Counted from the first letter of the stretch, positions 35,034 through 48,400 are shown. The stretch is 64,000 nt of DNA from Musa acuminata AAA Group (GCF_036884655.1 NC_088330.1:32199001-32263000); one strand, 5' to 3'. Notes: generated by a model not told the origin, from the sequence alone. Translations and numbers: made by a program.

Positions 35034-36266
35034 TCAGAAGACCTCAAGTTGGTCCCATACTTGCTCATCTGCACTCAAACCAAGCTCCTTCTCCACCTTG
35101 TTCCACCCACCAACAAGATTCTCAGGGAACCGCTTCTTCACCTTATCAACCACTGCCTTTGCCTCTTCCAGCTTCGTTCCCTTTACCAATCCCTCCACTA
35201 GAAGCTTCATTGTGCGAAAACCTGGAACCTTATTCGACTTCAAGCTATCCTCGAACACCTCCAGCCCCGTGTCGACATCCCCATTCTCACACAATCGAGA
35301 CAGAAAAATCTTAAACATCGTTGCGTTCGGACGGCAACCCTTCTCCCTGAGTCCTCTATATACCGCTTTGGCCTCTTCAAACTGGCCCGCATTGCAATGA
35401 CATGTGAGAAGATAAGTGTAGGTGATCGTATCAGGCTTAATTCCCGCAGCTTCGATCTCCCCGATCAGCTCAAGAACATCCTCCGGCTTTCCCTGTCCAG
35501 CCCGATGCATAACCCTCACATTGTAAGCTGTAAGATCGGGCGCACACCCATTCCCAACCATCTCCTTCCACAGCGCCTCAGCCTCATCCGACTTCCCTTT
35601 CTTGTAAAGGGAATCGAGGAGCGTGGTGTAGATCACGGTGGTCGGCTCCAGATGCTTTACAGTCACCATCTCTTTCAACGTCTCGATGGCTTTGTCAGTC
35701 TTGCCGGTGAGGCAAAGAGCATTGACGAGGACGCCGTAGGAGACAACATCGGGCGTGATGGCGTGCTTCTCAGAGAGCTCAGCGAATAAGCCTGGAACGC
35801 GGTTGGGCTTCTTGGCCCGGATGCAGGCGGAGAGGAAAGCGTTGAAGGAGACAAGTGAATGGGGGGCGGAGATAAGGACGGGGACCTCGTCGAAGGTGCG
35901 CAGCGCGTGGTCGAGCATGCCGGCGGTGCCATACGAGAGGATGACAGTGGCGACGTAGTGCTCGGTGAGGCCGGCGGCAGCGGACATGCGGTACTCGAGG
36001 AGGGCCTCAACGTCAGAGAATCGGCGGGATCGGGCGAGGCGGCGGACGGTGAGCTCGAGGGCGTAGCGGGCGGAGGTCGAGGAGGTGGAGTCGGCAACGG
36101 AAGATAGGATGGTGACAGCCCGATCGGGGTCGAACTCCTTCCGGAGGCGGGACTTGGCGACGGCGGCTGAGATCCCGGTGCGAGTTGCAGGAGCGGTGGT
36201 GGAGAGGCGGCGGGGGAGGCAGCCGAGGAGGGAGAAGTGGCGACGCGCGGCGGAGAGATCGCCCAT
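35034..36266 (-). CDS. P-class pentatricopeptide repeat protein, probably mitochondrial
   Basis: Intronless, 410 residues. The N-terminal 45 residues are Arg/Ala/Ser/Thr-rich with almost no acids (ARRHFSLLGCLPRRLSTTAP), a good mitochondrial presequence. About seven 35-residue PPR motifs follow, the clearest being VVSYGVLVNALCLTGKTDKA, TVIYTTLLDSLYKKGKSDEA, TITYTYLLTCHCNAGQFEEA and ATMFKIFLSRLCENGDVDTG. No E, DYW or SMR domain is present, so it is P-class. Such proteins bind specific organellar RNAs or are mitoribosome components. From memory it resembles the short Arabidopsis mitochondrial PPR proteins At2g18520/At4g36680, but this was not tested. A telo-box and site II motif lie just upstream. 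Coding GC is high. Confidence 0.88.
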   Translation of the reverse strand: MGDLSAARRHFSLLGCLPRRLSTTAPATRTGISAAVAKSRLRKEFDPDRAVTILSSVADSTSSTSARYALELTVRRLARSRRFSDVEALLEYRMSAAAGLTEHYVATVILSYGTAGMLDHALRTFDEVPVLISAPHSLVSFNAFLSACIRAKKPNRVPGLFAELSEKHAITPDVVSYGVLVNALCLTGKTDKAIETLKEMVTVKHLEPTTVIYTTLLDSLYKKGKSDEAEALWKEMVGNGCAPDLTAYNVRVMHRAGQGKPEDVLELIGEIEAAGIKPDTITYTYLLTCHCNAGQFEEAKAVYRGLREKGCRPNATMFKIFLSRLCENGDVDTGLEVFEDSLKSNKVPGFRTMKLLVEGLVKGTKLEEAKAVVDKVKKRFPENLVGGWNKVEKELGLSADEQVWDQLEVF

Positions 36267-36290
36267 TCTACAACGTGACGGAAGACGGGT

Positions 36291-36384
36291 TTAGGGTTCT
36301 GATCCGGACTTAATGGAAGCCATTTTTGGATCCTTTAGGAGCTTCATAAGCCCAGCCCAGTGGACTAGATAATTTGTCGGCCCA
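36291..36384 (-). promoter_or_regulatory. Telo-box and site II elements of the PPR gene promoter
   Basis: AACCCTAA on the minus strand (36291-36298) lies 25 bases upstream of the PPR start codon. Repeated GCCCAG around 36351-36360 and GGCCCA at 36379-36384 lie further up. The combination is common for genes of mitochondrial and ribosomal biogenesis. Confidence 0.5.
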
Positions 36385-37398
36385 TCGAAGGAACGAAAAC
36401 ATCGAGATCGTTACCTTAAGATTCGGATTTGCGTTGGCAGAGAACCTTGACGACCAAAATTTCTGCGATGACTTGAGCGGTACCCTCACGCTCAAGTCAA
36501 CTCTCTCTTCCGTGTTCATCCATCGAAGAATCTACTAACTCCCCCGCTGGCCCAAGTCAACGGAGAGCTTGCGGATTAACTACCACGTAGTTTTCGTTCG
36601 TTCAGCCACTCTGTTGCCAGTGTCTCGGACAACACGAGATCTGGTTGACCGCTTCGCCATGTGTTACGTTACCTGCGAAGACCTGCTGCAATGGCAAGCA
36701 AACAAAGTCATCGCTGTGTGTCATCAGAGATGCTGTGTGCTGACGCGAAGAACCATTGATACCGTTTCATCAGTAGCAATTATATCGAATAAAGAAAGAA
36801 AACGTAACGCATACTTGGTCAAGTACTTAAGGATTAGGTGTCAAACACATCTTAGAGACGCGTTTTAAGCCTTCTTATACAAATCGTATGATTCGATCGA
36901 GACAGCCAAGTGAAACGTGATTCCTGCATTGTTTTCGCTGGCGAACGGGTGATGAACCCGTTCGAAGTTGGGTAGCTGTGTCAAACCTACACCCGACGGA
37001 TCGATTCTTTAATTCGGTCTGGTACGCCCCGACAGTCAGTGGAAATCGCTCGTCAGAGTGGGAACGGGTTGACCCGGTTCAGGACTCGAGCTTTCATTAT
37101 TGTATGACAGCGGTAACCTCATTATCCAGTGGACTCAGCGTAGACTCGACACCAACGAACAAGATATCCATCCTGATATCCGACGTCGTCCTGGGTACGT
37201 ATTCACCCCTACACCTTCTTCTTCCCATTCTCTCCTCCTTTGTCTTCAAAATTACGAAGCTTTGCCATTCTAGTCTGCCTCGTCAATACGACCCATTCAA
37301 AGTCGAGGTGGCAACGACGTGGTACTGACGAGTCCCAGAGGGTCGTATCGTCAATAAAGCAATCCGCGGCCACCCATCGTTTTGCCTCGGCCTCCTCC
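36385..37398. other. Intergenic region between divergent PPR and BPS1-like genes
   Basis: About 1 kb of mixed composition between two divergent genes. It should hold both upstream regulatory regions. Reading frames inside have no recognisable domain. Confidence 0.45.
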
Positions 37399-37404
37399 TA
37401 TAAA
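37399..37404 (+). promoter_or_regulatory. TATA box of the BPS1-like gene
   Basis: TATAAA in the context ctcctataaacccc, 66 bases before the start codon. It predicts a leader of about 35 bases. Confidence 0.6.
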
Positions 37405-37457
37405 CCCCACAGCATACCATCCCTTATCCCGAACAAGAATAAGATAGCCTAAGCTGT

Positions 37458-37481
37458 ATGCGATATGTTTTCCTTAATTAG
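37458..37481 (+). promoter_or_regulatory. Seven-codon upstream ORF overlapping the BPS1-like start
   Basis: An ATG at 37458, seven bases before the main ATG and in another frame, opens a seven-codon frame ending at TAG 37479-37481. Ribosomes starting there would pass the main start, so it may lower translation. Confidence 0.5.
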
Positions 37482-38418
37482 GCGTTATGAGTCACTCTTC
37501 CCATCGAAGCCGTCGTCACTGAAGCCCTCGGCCTCGTCGGCCACTCGCTCATTGGAGGAAGCCCTCTCCCTCTGCCTTCGCTCCCTCCTCCCGATACCCG
37601 GAGACTCCCCGGGAGTCCCCCTGCGTTGGCTCCACCGCGCCGTCCGCATCCTCGCCCTCACTCTCGCCGCCACCGCTGCCCTCGTCTCCGACCGTTCCCT
37701 CCCCGGTGGCGTCGATTCCGATGCACTGACTGCCCACCTCGACGCCGGAGTTTCCTTCCTCGACGCCTGCAACGCTGCCTCCGCCGAGATCGCGCAATTG
37801 GAGCACCGGCTCCTCCCCCTACGCGTCGCGCTCCGCATCCTTCGCCCTGATGAGGTTGACGGTGACGAGAACGCCCTACGGCGGGCGCGCAGGGCGATCG
37901 CGGAGTGGGAGAGCACGCCGAGCGGCGAGATTGGGCGGTCGGCCGGGGAGCTGATCCGGAGAATGGCGCCGGATGAGCCGCCGCGCGGCAGCGCGTCGGC
38001 CGTGCGGAGGGCGACGTACGCGGTGGAGTCATTGTCGCGCCTGGTGATGGCGGCCGTGGTGGCGGTGCTCGGCGGCGGAGAGGGCAAGGCGCTGTTGGGC
38101 GAGATACGGGTCTCCGGCGAGTGGCCGTGGGCGGATGCCTTCAACGAGGTGGCGGCGGCGGTGTCTGGGCGACTACGAGTGGCCCTACCCGGCGAGCTGG
38201 AGGCGGTGGAGGCGGCGGTGAGGAGGTTGGCGGGCGTGATCGACGACGAAACGGAGGGATTGGGGATGGCAGTCGAGGCGGTTGAGATAACGACGGAGGA
38301 GTTGACGGTGGGTTTGGACGGTTTGACGGACGGCGTTAACGGAGCATTTCACGCCGCGATGGGAACCCGGACTGCCGCGTTGAAGAGCCTACGGTGTCGT
38401 CTGCGAGGGTGTTCATAA
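37465..38418 (+). CDS. BYPASS1/ROH1-like protein (BPS1 family)
   Basis: Intronless, 317 residues, very Ala/Leu/Arg-rich and predicted mostly helical. Recognisable features are the N-terminal FP-Ser/Pro-rich segment, SLEEALSLCLRSLLPIPG, and a block reading DAGVSFLDACNAASAEIAQL (about residues 92-111). BPS1/ROH1-type proteins have their conserved domain at the corresponding places (cluster of D-x-x-x-x-x-LD-x-CNA-x-x-x-EI). In Arabidopsis BYPASS1 restrains a root-derived growth-arresting signal, and ROH1 binds the exocyst subunit EXO70A1. The specific role here is unknown. GC content exceeds that of the flanks by a wide margin. Start choice rests on the TATA box at 37399 and the lack of an in-frame upstream ATG. 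Family assignment is from memory and moderate. Confidence 0.7.
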   Translation: MFSLIRRYESLFPSKPSSLKPSASSATRSLEEALSLCLRSLLPIPGDSPGVPLRWLHRAVRILALTLAATAALVSDRSLPGGVDSDALTAHLDAGVSFLDACNAASAEIAQLEHRLLPLRVALRILRPDEVDGDENALRRARRAIAEWESTPSGEIGRSAGELIRRMAPDEPPRGSASAVRRATYAVESLSRLVMAAVVAVLGGGEGKALLGEIRVSGEWPWADAFNEVAAAVSGRLRVALPGELEAVEAAVRRLAGVIDDETEGLGMAVEAVEITTEELTVGLDGLTDGVNGAFHAAMGTRTAALKSLRCRLRGCS

Positions 38419-39403
38419 ATCGATACACTCCTACTACATCAGGAATTCAAGGAAGCAATTGGCGCCATCTTCTCGAGGCACAAACAAAACTTACTATTGT
38501 GAATTTGTAGTTCAGTTATATGAATAAAATCAATAAATTTGTTGTCTGCTGTTTCATCAATGGAATAATTGTGTATGATTCGGACTAATTATAGGTTATT
38601 TTCGTATTTAGTTATTTTTAATATTTTCGATTTTTATATTTATAAAAATAAAATATTTAATTGATTATTTTTAATTTTTTTTAAGCGTATAAAATTATCG
38701 CTTTAATCTTTTTATGGATCATAATATTTCGTTTTCGTAAATATAGTAATCTCAATATAACTTTTAAAATTATAGGAATCGAAATATTAAAAGTAGTTAG
38801 TTATAAAAGGTAATATGCAATTAATTCCTATGATTTTTTTAAAAGTTGATCATAGTTGATCATGATAAACAAGCGAGAATCAATGATCAAGATTGCTAGG
38901 CGTAGGGTAATCAATCACGAGATGAAGAGGGATGAAGGGGTGATGGAGGGTGGTGACTGATAGGGAGAAAATGATAATTTATGAAAAAAAAAATACTCTA
39001 CGAATTATTTTTTAACTTGGGACACTCTACGGAAAAAAAAATAAATAAATTTTTTTTTTTTGAGAATTCACCCATAATTTAATCATTGTTTGATTTTTAT
39101 TCAAAACATTATTGGATGCTTATAGTCTTTAAAAAATCTTATAATTAACAATAATATTATTAAGAGTACTACAGCAACCACATGGAAATGGTTAACAGTC
39201 GTAAGGGTAAATATGCTATTCATGAACATTTTTGAGGGTAGATATGAGCTGCCGAATAAAATACCGATGAATACAACAGTGCTCGGGCCCTAACTGGGAC
39301 GATGTGCCTGATACACCCGTCACCATTTACCAACCCTCGGAGGTCTCTTCTGATTTGAGAGAGGTGTTCCCCAAGCATTCCAATCGGAGGGAGAAAGGCA
39401 GCG
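38419..39403. other. Intergenic AT-rich DNA
   Basis: Includes the BPS1-like 3' flank with aataaaat-type signals near 38523. A strip at 38745-38830 (ggaatcgaaatattaaaa, then agttataaaaggtaat) resembles one at 535-575 in the window, so the two are probably copies of one MITE-like family. T-runs occur near 39050. The last 150 bases should carry the ArfGAP promoter and leader. Confidence 0.45.
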
Positions 39404-42400
39404 ATGACGGCCTTCGTGACGTTGGAAGACTCCCCAATGTTCAGAAAGCAGGTGGTTTTTCTTGAATCCTTTCTGTTCCCCCAAATGATACCTCGCTTTC
39501 TGCTATGTTTTTTCTTGAATTCAGTTTGGGAGATCTTGATCTGGTTCATGGAGGTCTGTAGCCAATCTGAGATAGAAAGATCTGAGCTTGGGCCCAGGAG
39601 AGTGCGATCCGGTTCATTTTACAGATAAAATTATCCGTAATTTTGGAAATTTGATGTAGGTACTTGGGAGAACCCTTATAGACAATTTCCATCAAGGGTC
39701 ATAACATTACGGCTGATTCCTATAAGGTTTGCTCTGCTGCTGTGAGACCCAATTGGAAGAGGGCATTGATTTAGGATCCGGAACCTTGGGTTAGCCTTGT
39801 GATGGAAAGAAAGTTGTGTTTGTATGTCGATATTTGCTTATAATCAACGATGGGGCCTCCTCATAATACATTGCAGGATACGTCTAACATGGACAATATA
39901 CTGTGGACTGCTTGTGGTGCTAGAACATTCTAAAACTTGCAGAGATTTCGTTTTTGTATATCCAAGAAAGAAACTAGGAAGAAATTTTCTTCACAATGAA
40001 AAGACTCTTGCCTCTGAGGAATGAAAAGACCTAAGGTTTAGCTTATGGTAGGATTGCTCCTCTTTTGGCTGAGTACTTACAAAAACACTCTTCTTGCTTG
40101 CAGGGTCATGATTGCACACACTATGCCTACCTGGTGCACTAGCCCTTTTTTTGTAAATAATTTGTTAAAACTAAATTTTTTAATGCTATTCATATATAAT
40201 ACTAGTTTGTTTATATTGTTGTTTAAATAATTTTTATTTTATACTGTTTTAGTTTTTTCATTTTTAATTTTATTATGTTATTATACTTTTGGATATCTGT
40301 GTACTCAAATTATAATTTTTATGCTTATTTAATCATACTATATTTCATTAATATATTTCTTAGAAGTGTTTTGCTGATGTTGTTGAGTCCCTTTCAAGAC
40401 CTTTGGCTTCTGTAGTGACCTTTATGAGGTTTTCAAGTCATTGTGTTGCTCTTGTTGTCTCAACTTCTGACACGAGAATATAAGAAGGGGGTTGGTGCAT
40501 TTGTACACACGAAAACACCTTTTTGGCTTTCTTGAAATGTAGTTGAAATTGCATTAGTTTATTGATAGTAGTTCTGTCTTTCTTGTTGGAATTTTGTGAT
40601 GATTTTGGAGTATACTATCTATGTAAACTGAAGATTTATTTCTTCTTGTTAATCTTAAGATTTATTCATTGGAGCAAACGACTGATGAATTAAAAGATCG
40701 ATGTCACAAGTTTCACAAAGGATGTAAGAGATTTATGTGAGTATGCTCTGTGCATATAGTGAATTTATTAAAATTTTGATATAGTATTTTATATGTAATA
40801 TCAGCTCTCTTTGCAGACACTGATCTTGCCAAATGAATTAATATTTATCTACAGGGTATCACTTGGTGAAGCCTATTATGGTGACCTTTCCTTTGCAGAC
40901 TCATTGGAAGCATTTGGGGCTGGACAAGATGATCCTGTTAGTGTAGCCATAGGAGGTTGTTTAGCTATGCTTCATTCAAGATGTCTAGCTTTATGTTGAC
41001 CTATGCATTGTGTTTCTTTGGTTATTAACTTCACAATGATTATCCTATATGTTTTACCTTGTTATGATTTGGCAGTTTGGCTATCTTATGTATTTAATGT
41101 TGTCCTAATCAATAAACGGAAAAAAAGTTATGATCAACAGTTGGCAAGCATACTCATAGGCTTTTTAGTTGTAGCAAGGCCATTGAATTTATGGAACTCG
41201 CTCAAAATTAAATATAAAAGCAAAATTAATATTAAGTTGCAACAACAACAAGCTGGTTTTTCAGTTACTTGGGATACATATAGATAACTATCAAGATATG
41301 TAATTAGGAAGAAATTAAGTCATTGACTGTTCTGGAAATTTAGGCTGCTAGAAGATAAGCCAAGATACCAAAAGTGGAATAAGGAAATCTGCTCCTCATG
41401 ACGTTCTTAGCCAATGGAAAAGGAAAAGAAAGGGAAAATAATACAATGTAAACAACATTAACAACAAAAGCCCTTATAGAGAACAGAATGACAACATTAC
41501 CTGATGACTAATTCTGCTAAATACTGCTTCTTTTACTTGATGTGATATTATATGCTTTGATTCTGAACTGTAGCTTGTGGTCCCTGTTATAATGTCATGT
41601 TCACTCACGCTAGTATGCCTTTTCTGGTAGGACCTGTAATGTCAAAATTCACTACTGCATTTAGGGAACTTGGGAGTTATAAAGAGCTTCTTCGCTCTCA
41701 GGTAATTGTCTTTGTACAGTTTTTCTTGTTTCTCATTCATCTATATGGCTCCAGCTTCAAACAACTACTTACAATAGCTTTGAAGGCTATTTTGTTCAAC
41801 TTTAAAGTCGTAATACATTGGTAATCAGCAGAACTAATAAACATTCATTATTTTAAGATTTCTTGTCTTTAGTTAAATAACAGTTAATTCTTTCTATTAA
41901 CTAATTTGGATTACCCCTGTTAACAGTGAAAAGACTCGATGTACCCTCAATTTATGTGGAGTTTGTTCCACGTCCCAAATTATACTGTCGAGTTATGACA
42001 TCAGTTCTTTTCCAAGTTGATCAGTGAACGCATGGCCTTATTGTTGGCTTCTAAATTATGTTATATATTTTGGAATAATGGCTTTGAACCCTTACCATAC
42101 TTCTTTTCAGAAAAAAACATCTCTTTTATTATTGCAGGCAGCTCAAGCACTGAGTTTTATCACCAGTTATATGCTACATTTGATTTTCTTTTTTGAAATA
42201 ACTGTTTCATTGAGCTGGAAATTGTTTTGTATTTTCTTGTGCATGTTGTCAAAAGATTACTGTTAAAGGGCATACTACATCAATCATTCTTCTTTTTTGT
42301 TTTGGTTGCTTAAATATCAGTGTGATGATCGCTAAAAAAGAGTATTTTATGTTCAGTGCCTTCTATTGAGTGCATGCAGTTTGTTTGATTGACCTAACTC

Positions 42401-45400
42401 CTAAGTAAATGAAGGGAACTTTTGTGGATTGAACTTCCTAAGTTGTCTCCGATTGGACATGTTTGGCTGTATATCTGAATCATGAGATCCTTTTTTGTGA
42501 ATATGCAGGCAATCCGAATAATTTTGTTTCTCTTGCAAACAGGTAGAACATATGCTGAGTAACCGTCTGATGCAATTCATGAATGTGGATCTGCAAAATG
42601 TAAAGGTAATTCTTCTTTGATTGTGATACGTGGCCAAATGGATTAAAAAATATGTATGCCTGCCCCCAACTTGTACTTCATGCAGTTGGGTTCTTGGCAC
42701 CAAAAATTTGTAATAACATAATGTGCCAAGAACCAAAATATAATGGGAATAAGCCTAAGCACCATAAGCATAACAGGTCAGCATATGGGAATAAGCCTTG
42801 ATTCATTTTTTTCCTAGACAACATTTTATGGTTTGCAAGAAATCTGTTTGTCATACATAGAAAGAGAACATTATGGTTTATAGAAAATCTGTTGCATCAT
42901 ATTAGACAGAAACACATAATTTTAACACACATTGACCAATGATCATATGGGCATAGGGACGGCATAGCTTTCATATTATTATTGTTTCAGAGGAAACACA
43001 TTAATGAAAATATTAGACGTTCTCTGATGGCTAATCATGGAATGTAGGACTGTCGCAGGCGATTTGACAAAGCTACAGCAGGGTATGATCAGGTTTGTGT
43101 TCTCACCCATTCTTTCACTTGACCATGTTTTACTTGCTTATTCTTGAAACTTGTGTAACTTCTATATTAATTCCATGTCCTTGTTCTCATCATTTTCATT
43201 TAAGTACAAATTTGGTCTTTTAACTATAACCTTTAAGGATGTCATGTGGTTTGTGTTAGGCACGTGAGAAATTTATGTCATTAAAAAAGGGCACACGAGT
43301 AGACATAGTTGCTGAATTAGAAGAGGCAAGTTTCCTATACGAATGTGGTTCTGGATATATGACTCTAAGATGAAATTTACTGACACCTTTTTTTCCCTTC
43401 TTCTTGACAGAATTTGCAGAACTCAAAGTCAGCTTTTGAAAGATGTCGGTTTAATCTAGTATGTATTATAATTTTTTCTTTTCTCCTGATACTAATGTAA
43501 ATCAGTTAGTTATTTCTTTTCCCAACTTGCTTATGTGGTTTTTTAAGAATCTCAGGTTAATGCTCTTGCAAATATTGAAGCAAAGAAAAAGTTTGAATTC
43601 CTAGAATCTATAAGTGCAGTAATGGATGCCAATATGAGATACTTTAAGCAGGTGGGTGGATATTCCCTGTTCGCATTCATCTTCTTTGTATTATCCATAG
43701 TTCGATTCAAGTTGAACATGATTTTTATCAGTTCTCTCGTCTCTTTCAGGGATATGAGTTACTGAGCCAGATGGAACCATTTATTCACCAGGTAGCATTC
43801 AGGTTTCATACATTCCTTGCATGTGGTTGCTTGACTCATTCTTTGTAACTTGAGCTTGTGGTTTGAGAGGCCAGGTTTTGACATACACTCAACAGTCAAA
43901 AGAAATGATTAATGTTGAGCAAGACAAACTTGAAAAGAGAATCCAGGAGTTCAGAACCCAAAGCGAACTTGCAAATTTAAGGTCCTCCAGCAATATGCAG
44001 GCCACAACAAGTGGTGATGGTATTAATGTAATTGGTCTCAATTCATACAAAAATATAGAAGCCTTGATGCAATCTACTGCTAATGGAGAGGTACTCATTT
44101 TTGGTGAATTGAGAGTTGGTTTTGTAATTTTTACGAAAGAAAAAAGTGATTTGTATATATCTATGGTAGGCAAGTAATGTCTCATTTGAATGAACATTAA
44201 CCTAAAGCTTGGGTCTAGTATGTCCTGAATGACGTGAACAACACTCAAATGTCTAGTATGTCTTGAACAACACTTTAAGATTTTAAACAGATTTTCTTCT
44301 CATTTACTATTCTGTTTTAAATTATTTTTTTCGTGACACAGACCTTTGTGCCCATCAACTTGTAACTGGTGCCTTATGCATCCCCTTCAGGTTCAAATAA
44401 TTAAGCAAGGTTATCTCCTTAAGCGATCTTCAAATTTGAGAGGAGATTGGAAGCGGAGATTTTTTGTACTTGATAGCCATGGGACTTTGTACTACTACAG
44501 AGATAAGTGGAGTAAACAGCCGGTATGACAATTTGTTTAATTTATGTTACCTAGTGCATCCTTTGTTAAATCTATGGAAAGCAGTAACCTGGGATGTTAC
44601 TTCATCATGCTTTTTCAGTTATATTTCTATCACTTGCTCATTCTTTCAAGAGGTACCACATTACTTTACATATCCATCGTTTGTCATCCATCAAACATTT
44701 TTGGTTTTAGGAAGCCATATCAGGGTATCATAGAGCACAATCTATCTGATCTTGACTTGGTTCTTGAGGAATGTGGATAATGCATAGACTACTGGCCATG
44801 ATCACTTAACATATCCCAGTTCCCAGAGTTGCTCAGTTGCTGTTCAATGGGACCACATCTGTATCTGACCATGATGCATAATTCTGCTTTAAACCCGAAT
44901 CAAACTAACCAACTATAAGATTGGTGATTGGGCTTTCCAGAATCGACGTTTTGAAAAGTGTGCTCTTCTGTAGTAGGATGATCCATTGAAGATGCTCAGG
45001 AAGGCTCAGTAACCAGTTGTTTGACAATTCCCATCTCACGATTTCAACAGATTTCCATGTGACTATTCTTCCTTTGTGCTTGTGTTTCCATCTAAAGTGA
45101 GTAAGAGCTTGGTTCAAGTATCCTCTGATCAGCACTGGTAACATTCAACTGCCTTTAATTATTTTGCTTGTAACATTAGGACCAAGGCAACTTGAGCTGA
45201 AGCCAGTGAGTTCAGGCAATCCATTTCTTGGTCTTCTATTAGATGAGACACTCCATGAATCAAGTGGTATATAGTTAAGCTGCATTGGATTGCATAATAA
45301 GATGCTGTTATCATTAGAAATGTATCCAGAAGTAGCCTGGAAACTGAGGTCACTAAAGCAGTAGACCTTAAGTTTGCTTAATATGTATGACACACAGCTA

Positions 45401-48400
45401 GTATGTTCCTAATAATTCCTGTGGGCGTTTTATAACTCTGTCATGTGCATTGTCATTTTCTTGTGGGCTGTTTCTCAAAACAGGGTATCAACTGGTAAAC
45501 ATCATGCATCTTTTCATTTTCATTTTCATCCATCATTTTCTCTTTATCTTGGCTCTAGAAATAGAAAAATCATCAACATATCCAACATATAGAGTCCAGA
45601 TGACACCTGAAGTACTTCCTTTCTAGTTGATTTTCTAAGCAAAGACCTAGGAAACTATCACTAGTACATCTGAAGTATTGTTTTTGGCAGATTTTGATTC
45701 TCACACCAAAGTACTTCATTTCAGGGTGGTGAGAACATTGGTTTTCACACTGTTGATCTTCGAACTTCAACCATTAAGATAGATGCAGAGCAGACAGATT
45801 TGAGGTTCTGCTTCAGAATAATATCTCCTGCAAAGACATTCACGTTGCAGGTACCCACAAATGTCCATCTGATGAAAATGAGCTGGAATGCTTTTTATCT
45901 GGAAAGAACATTATCTTGTTTTTTTTCCTGTGCTTATTAACTGCTTCTTACTTATGACAGGCTGAAAATGAAGTGGATAGAATGGACTGGGTTGAAAAAA
46001 TTAGAGGAGTTATTACATCACTTCTAAATTCTACTTTATCTAATCAGGTGCTTCTAAAATTCTTTTTAAGTTTCATGAAATTGCCAGAATATTAGGTCAG
46101 ACCAGCCTATAACAGGAGTTAGGTGTGTTCTATATATTGTTTTGAGATTTCCTTGTTATGATTTATTATTGTCTCCTGGTAATAAAATGATACTTGAATA
46201 ACCTTTTATGAAAAAGTGATGTGTATAAATTTATGGGTCATGAACATTTGCTTATTGAGCCAATTTAAGAAATTGCATCTCTTATGGAATAAACTTATTA
46301 ATTTTCTTGGGATCTTTACATGATAGCTTTCATCTGGCGGCTTGGACATGGATGGTCACAGCTTTGCTGATGCAAATGGTGTTGATGCTCATTTGTTAGA
46401 GGAGAGCACAAATACAAAAGGATATGATAATATTTCGAAGATTCTCAGGAGTATACCTGGGAATGATGCTTGTGCTGAATGTGGTGCTCCTGATCCTGAT
46501 TGGGCATCTCTAAATCTGGGAATTCTTGTGTGCATAGAGTGCTCTGGAGTTCACAGAAATCTTGGTGTTCACATTTCGAAGGTGTAGAACCCTAAACTTG
46601 TTTGATGTCCTTAAAACTTTACATCTCAGTTTCAGTTAACTCATATAAGTTAAGTTGTTGAAGTCCAGAAATTACTGTTGCTTGAGGTAGTAGATTCTTT
46701 CTGGAGAAAGATCTTTTAATTTCCTAGTACTATACTACTATTTTCCCGCCAATAACAAATCACTAGTAGTATGCTTATTGAAAGCAAAAAGAACTTTTAA
46801 TTACCTTAGATTCAATAGTATTTACTGTTACTCTTGTACATCAGCTAGAAAATAACTGTAGAGATTCTGGATGGTTGGCTTTATCATACCAACTGTAGTG
46901 CTTACATATGTTTTGTAGCTTTTAGTGGATTTTGCCTCAGCAGACGGTAACATTAAAAGTTCAGGATTTAGGAGTAATGACCGAGATACTATAACAAAAA
47001 TATTTCTGAGGTAAAATCTGCCTTATTTTTCAACAGTATGTTCTGATTTAGTGTCTGAAGAACTGAGTGAAGCTTTGATATTATTGATGTGTTAGTTGAT
47101 AGAATGCTCATGTAACTATTACAAGTCACATAATATTTATATTGCATGTAGGTGAGATCACTGACATTAGATGTTAAGGTGTGGGAGCCAGCTGTTGTGG
47201 ATTTATTTTGTGCTCTTGGAAATGCTTATTGTAATTCTGTGTGGGAGGAATTGCTTCTCTTTCAGGATCAAAGGTAAGAAATGATGCCATTATTGAAATA
47301 TGATGAACATAACTCTGATACTTAAGAGGCTTACGCTTGTGCTTGTCCAGTTCAATTTTGTTACTCCAAACTTTAATTGATTATGACATAAATTTCAGAT
47401 GATTGTCTGATTTGTGCATTTTTTTAGAGCAAATCTTCATATTTCGAATTAGGATGCAGATTCTTTAACAAAGAGAGATTGAAATTAAGGAACAACTTGT
47501 ATCAGTGAGTTTTGACTTGCAGATTTAAAACTTGTCCATCTCCCTTGGCAATAATTTAATTTAGTGAATATTCCATCATCATTGTTTTCCAACTCGAGAG
47601 ATGGTTTACTTTTTCCAGTTTTGACTTCATCCAACAAAAATATTGTTAGATACAAGCCTTACCATCCTCATCTATCTCCCCTCTTAAAAGAGATGTACTG
47701 GTGCCAGACCTAATAATCGCATCTGTTATTTGTCCTGAGACAAAGCTACTAAAATTGGAATCTGTAATTCTTTGAAAAACATTTGTCTAATTATTTCAAT
47801 TTTCTCATTATCTGATTTCCTAAATTATTTAAGTAAAAAAGCAATTTTCATTCAGTACTCTTTGATGGTGCTACATGCGGTGTAGCTTGTCTTACATCAA
47901 ATACCTTCTGGAAATTTTCATGCAGGATTGATGTACCAAATGTTGATGGGCCATCTGTCAAAAAGCCCACTCCCAAAGATGCTATTTCAAGAAAGGAAAA
48001 ATATATACATTCCAAGGTACCTTAATGGTTGTAATGCTTAGTAGGGCTGGACGGGTTACCTGTTCTAGATATCTACTTTGGTTTAGCACATGCTGTAAAT
48101 TATACATACTGAATCATAGCTTCTTCTTTCATCAAGAACAGATGTTTCTTTCTCACAATGACTTTTTTTTTGGGAAATAATCCTGGTTTCAAATTACCAC
48201 CAGACAGAAGGACCATATCGTTAAAAAATTTAATCATGAAAGAATGAGCTGGTAGATCCTGAGAAATATATATCATTCTGACTAGAAATGGAGAATCTGC
48301 TATCAGTTATGGAATTCAAACCTTTTCCAGTTGAATATTAATATATTATCTTCATATTTTAGTTTTGATATGATCCACATTTCAGTTTGAATTACTAAGT

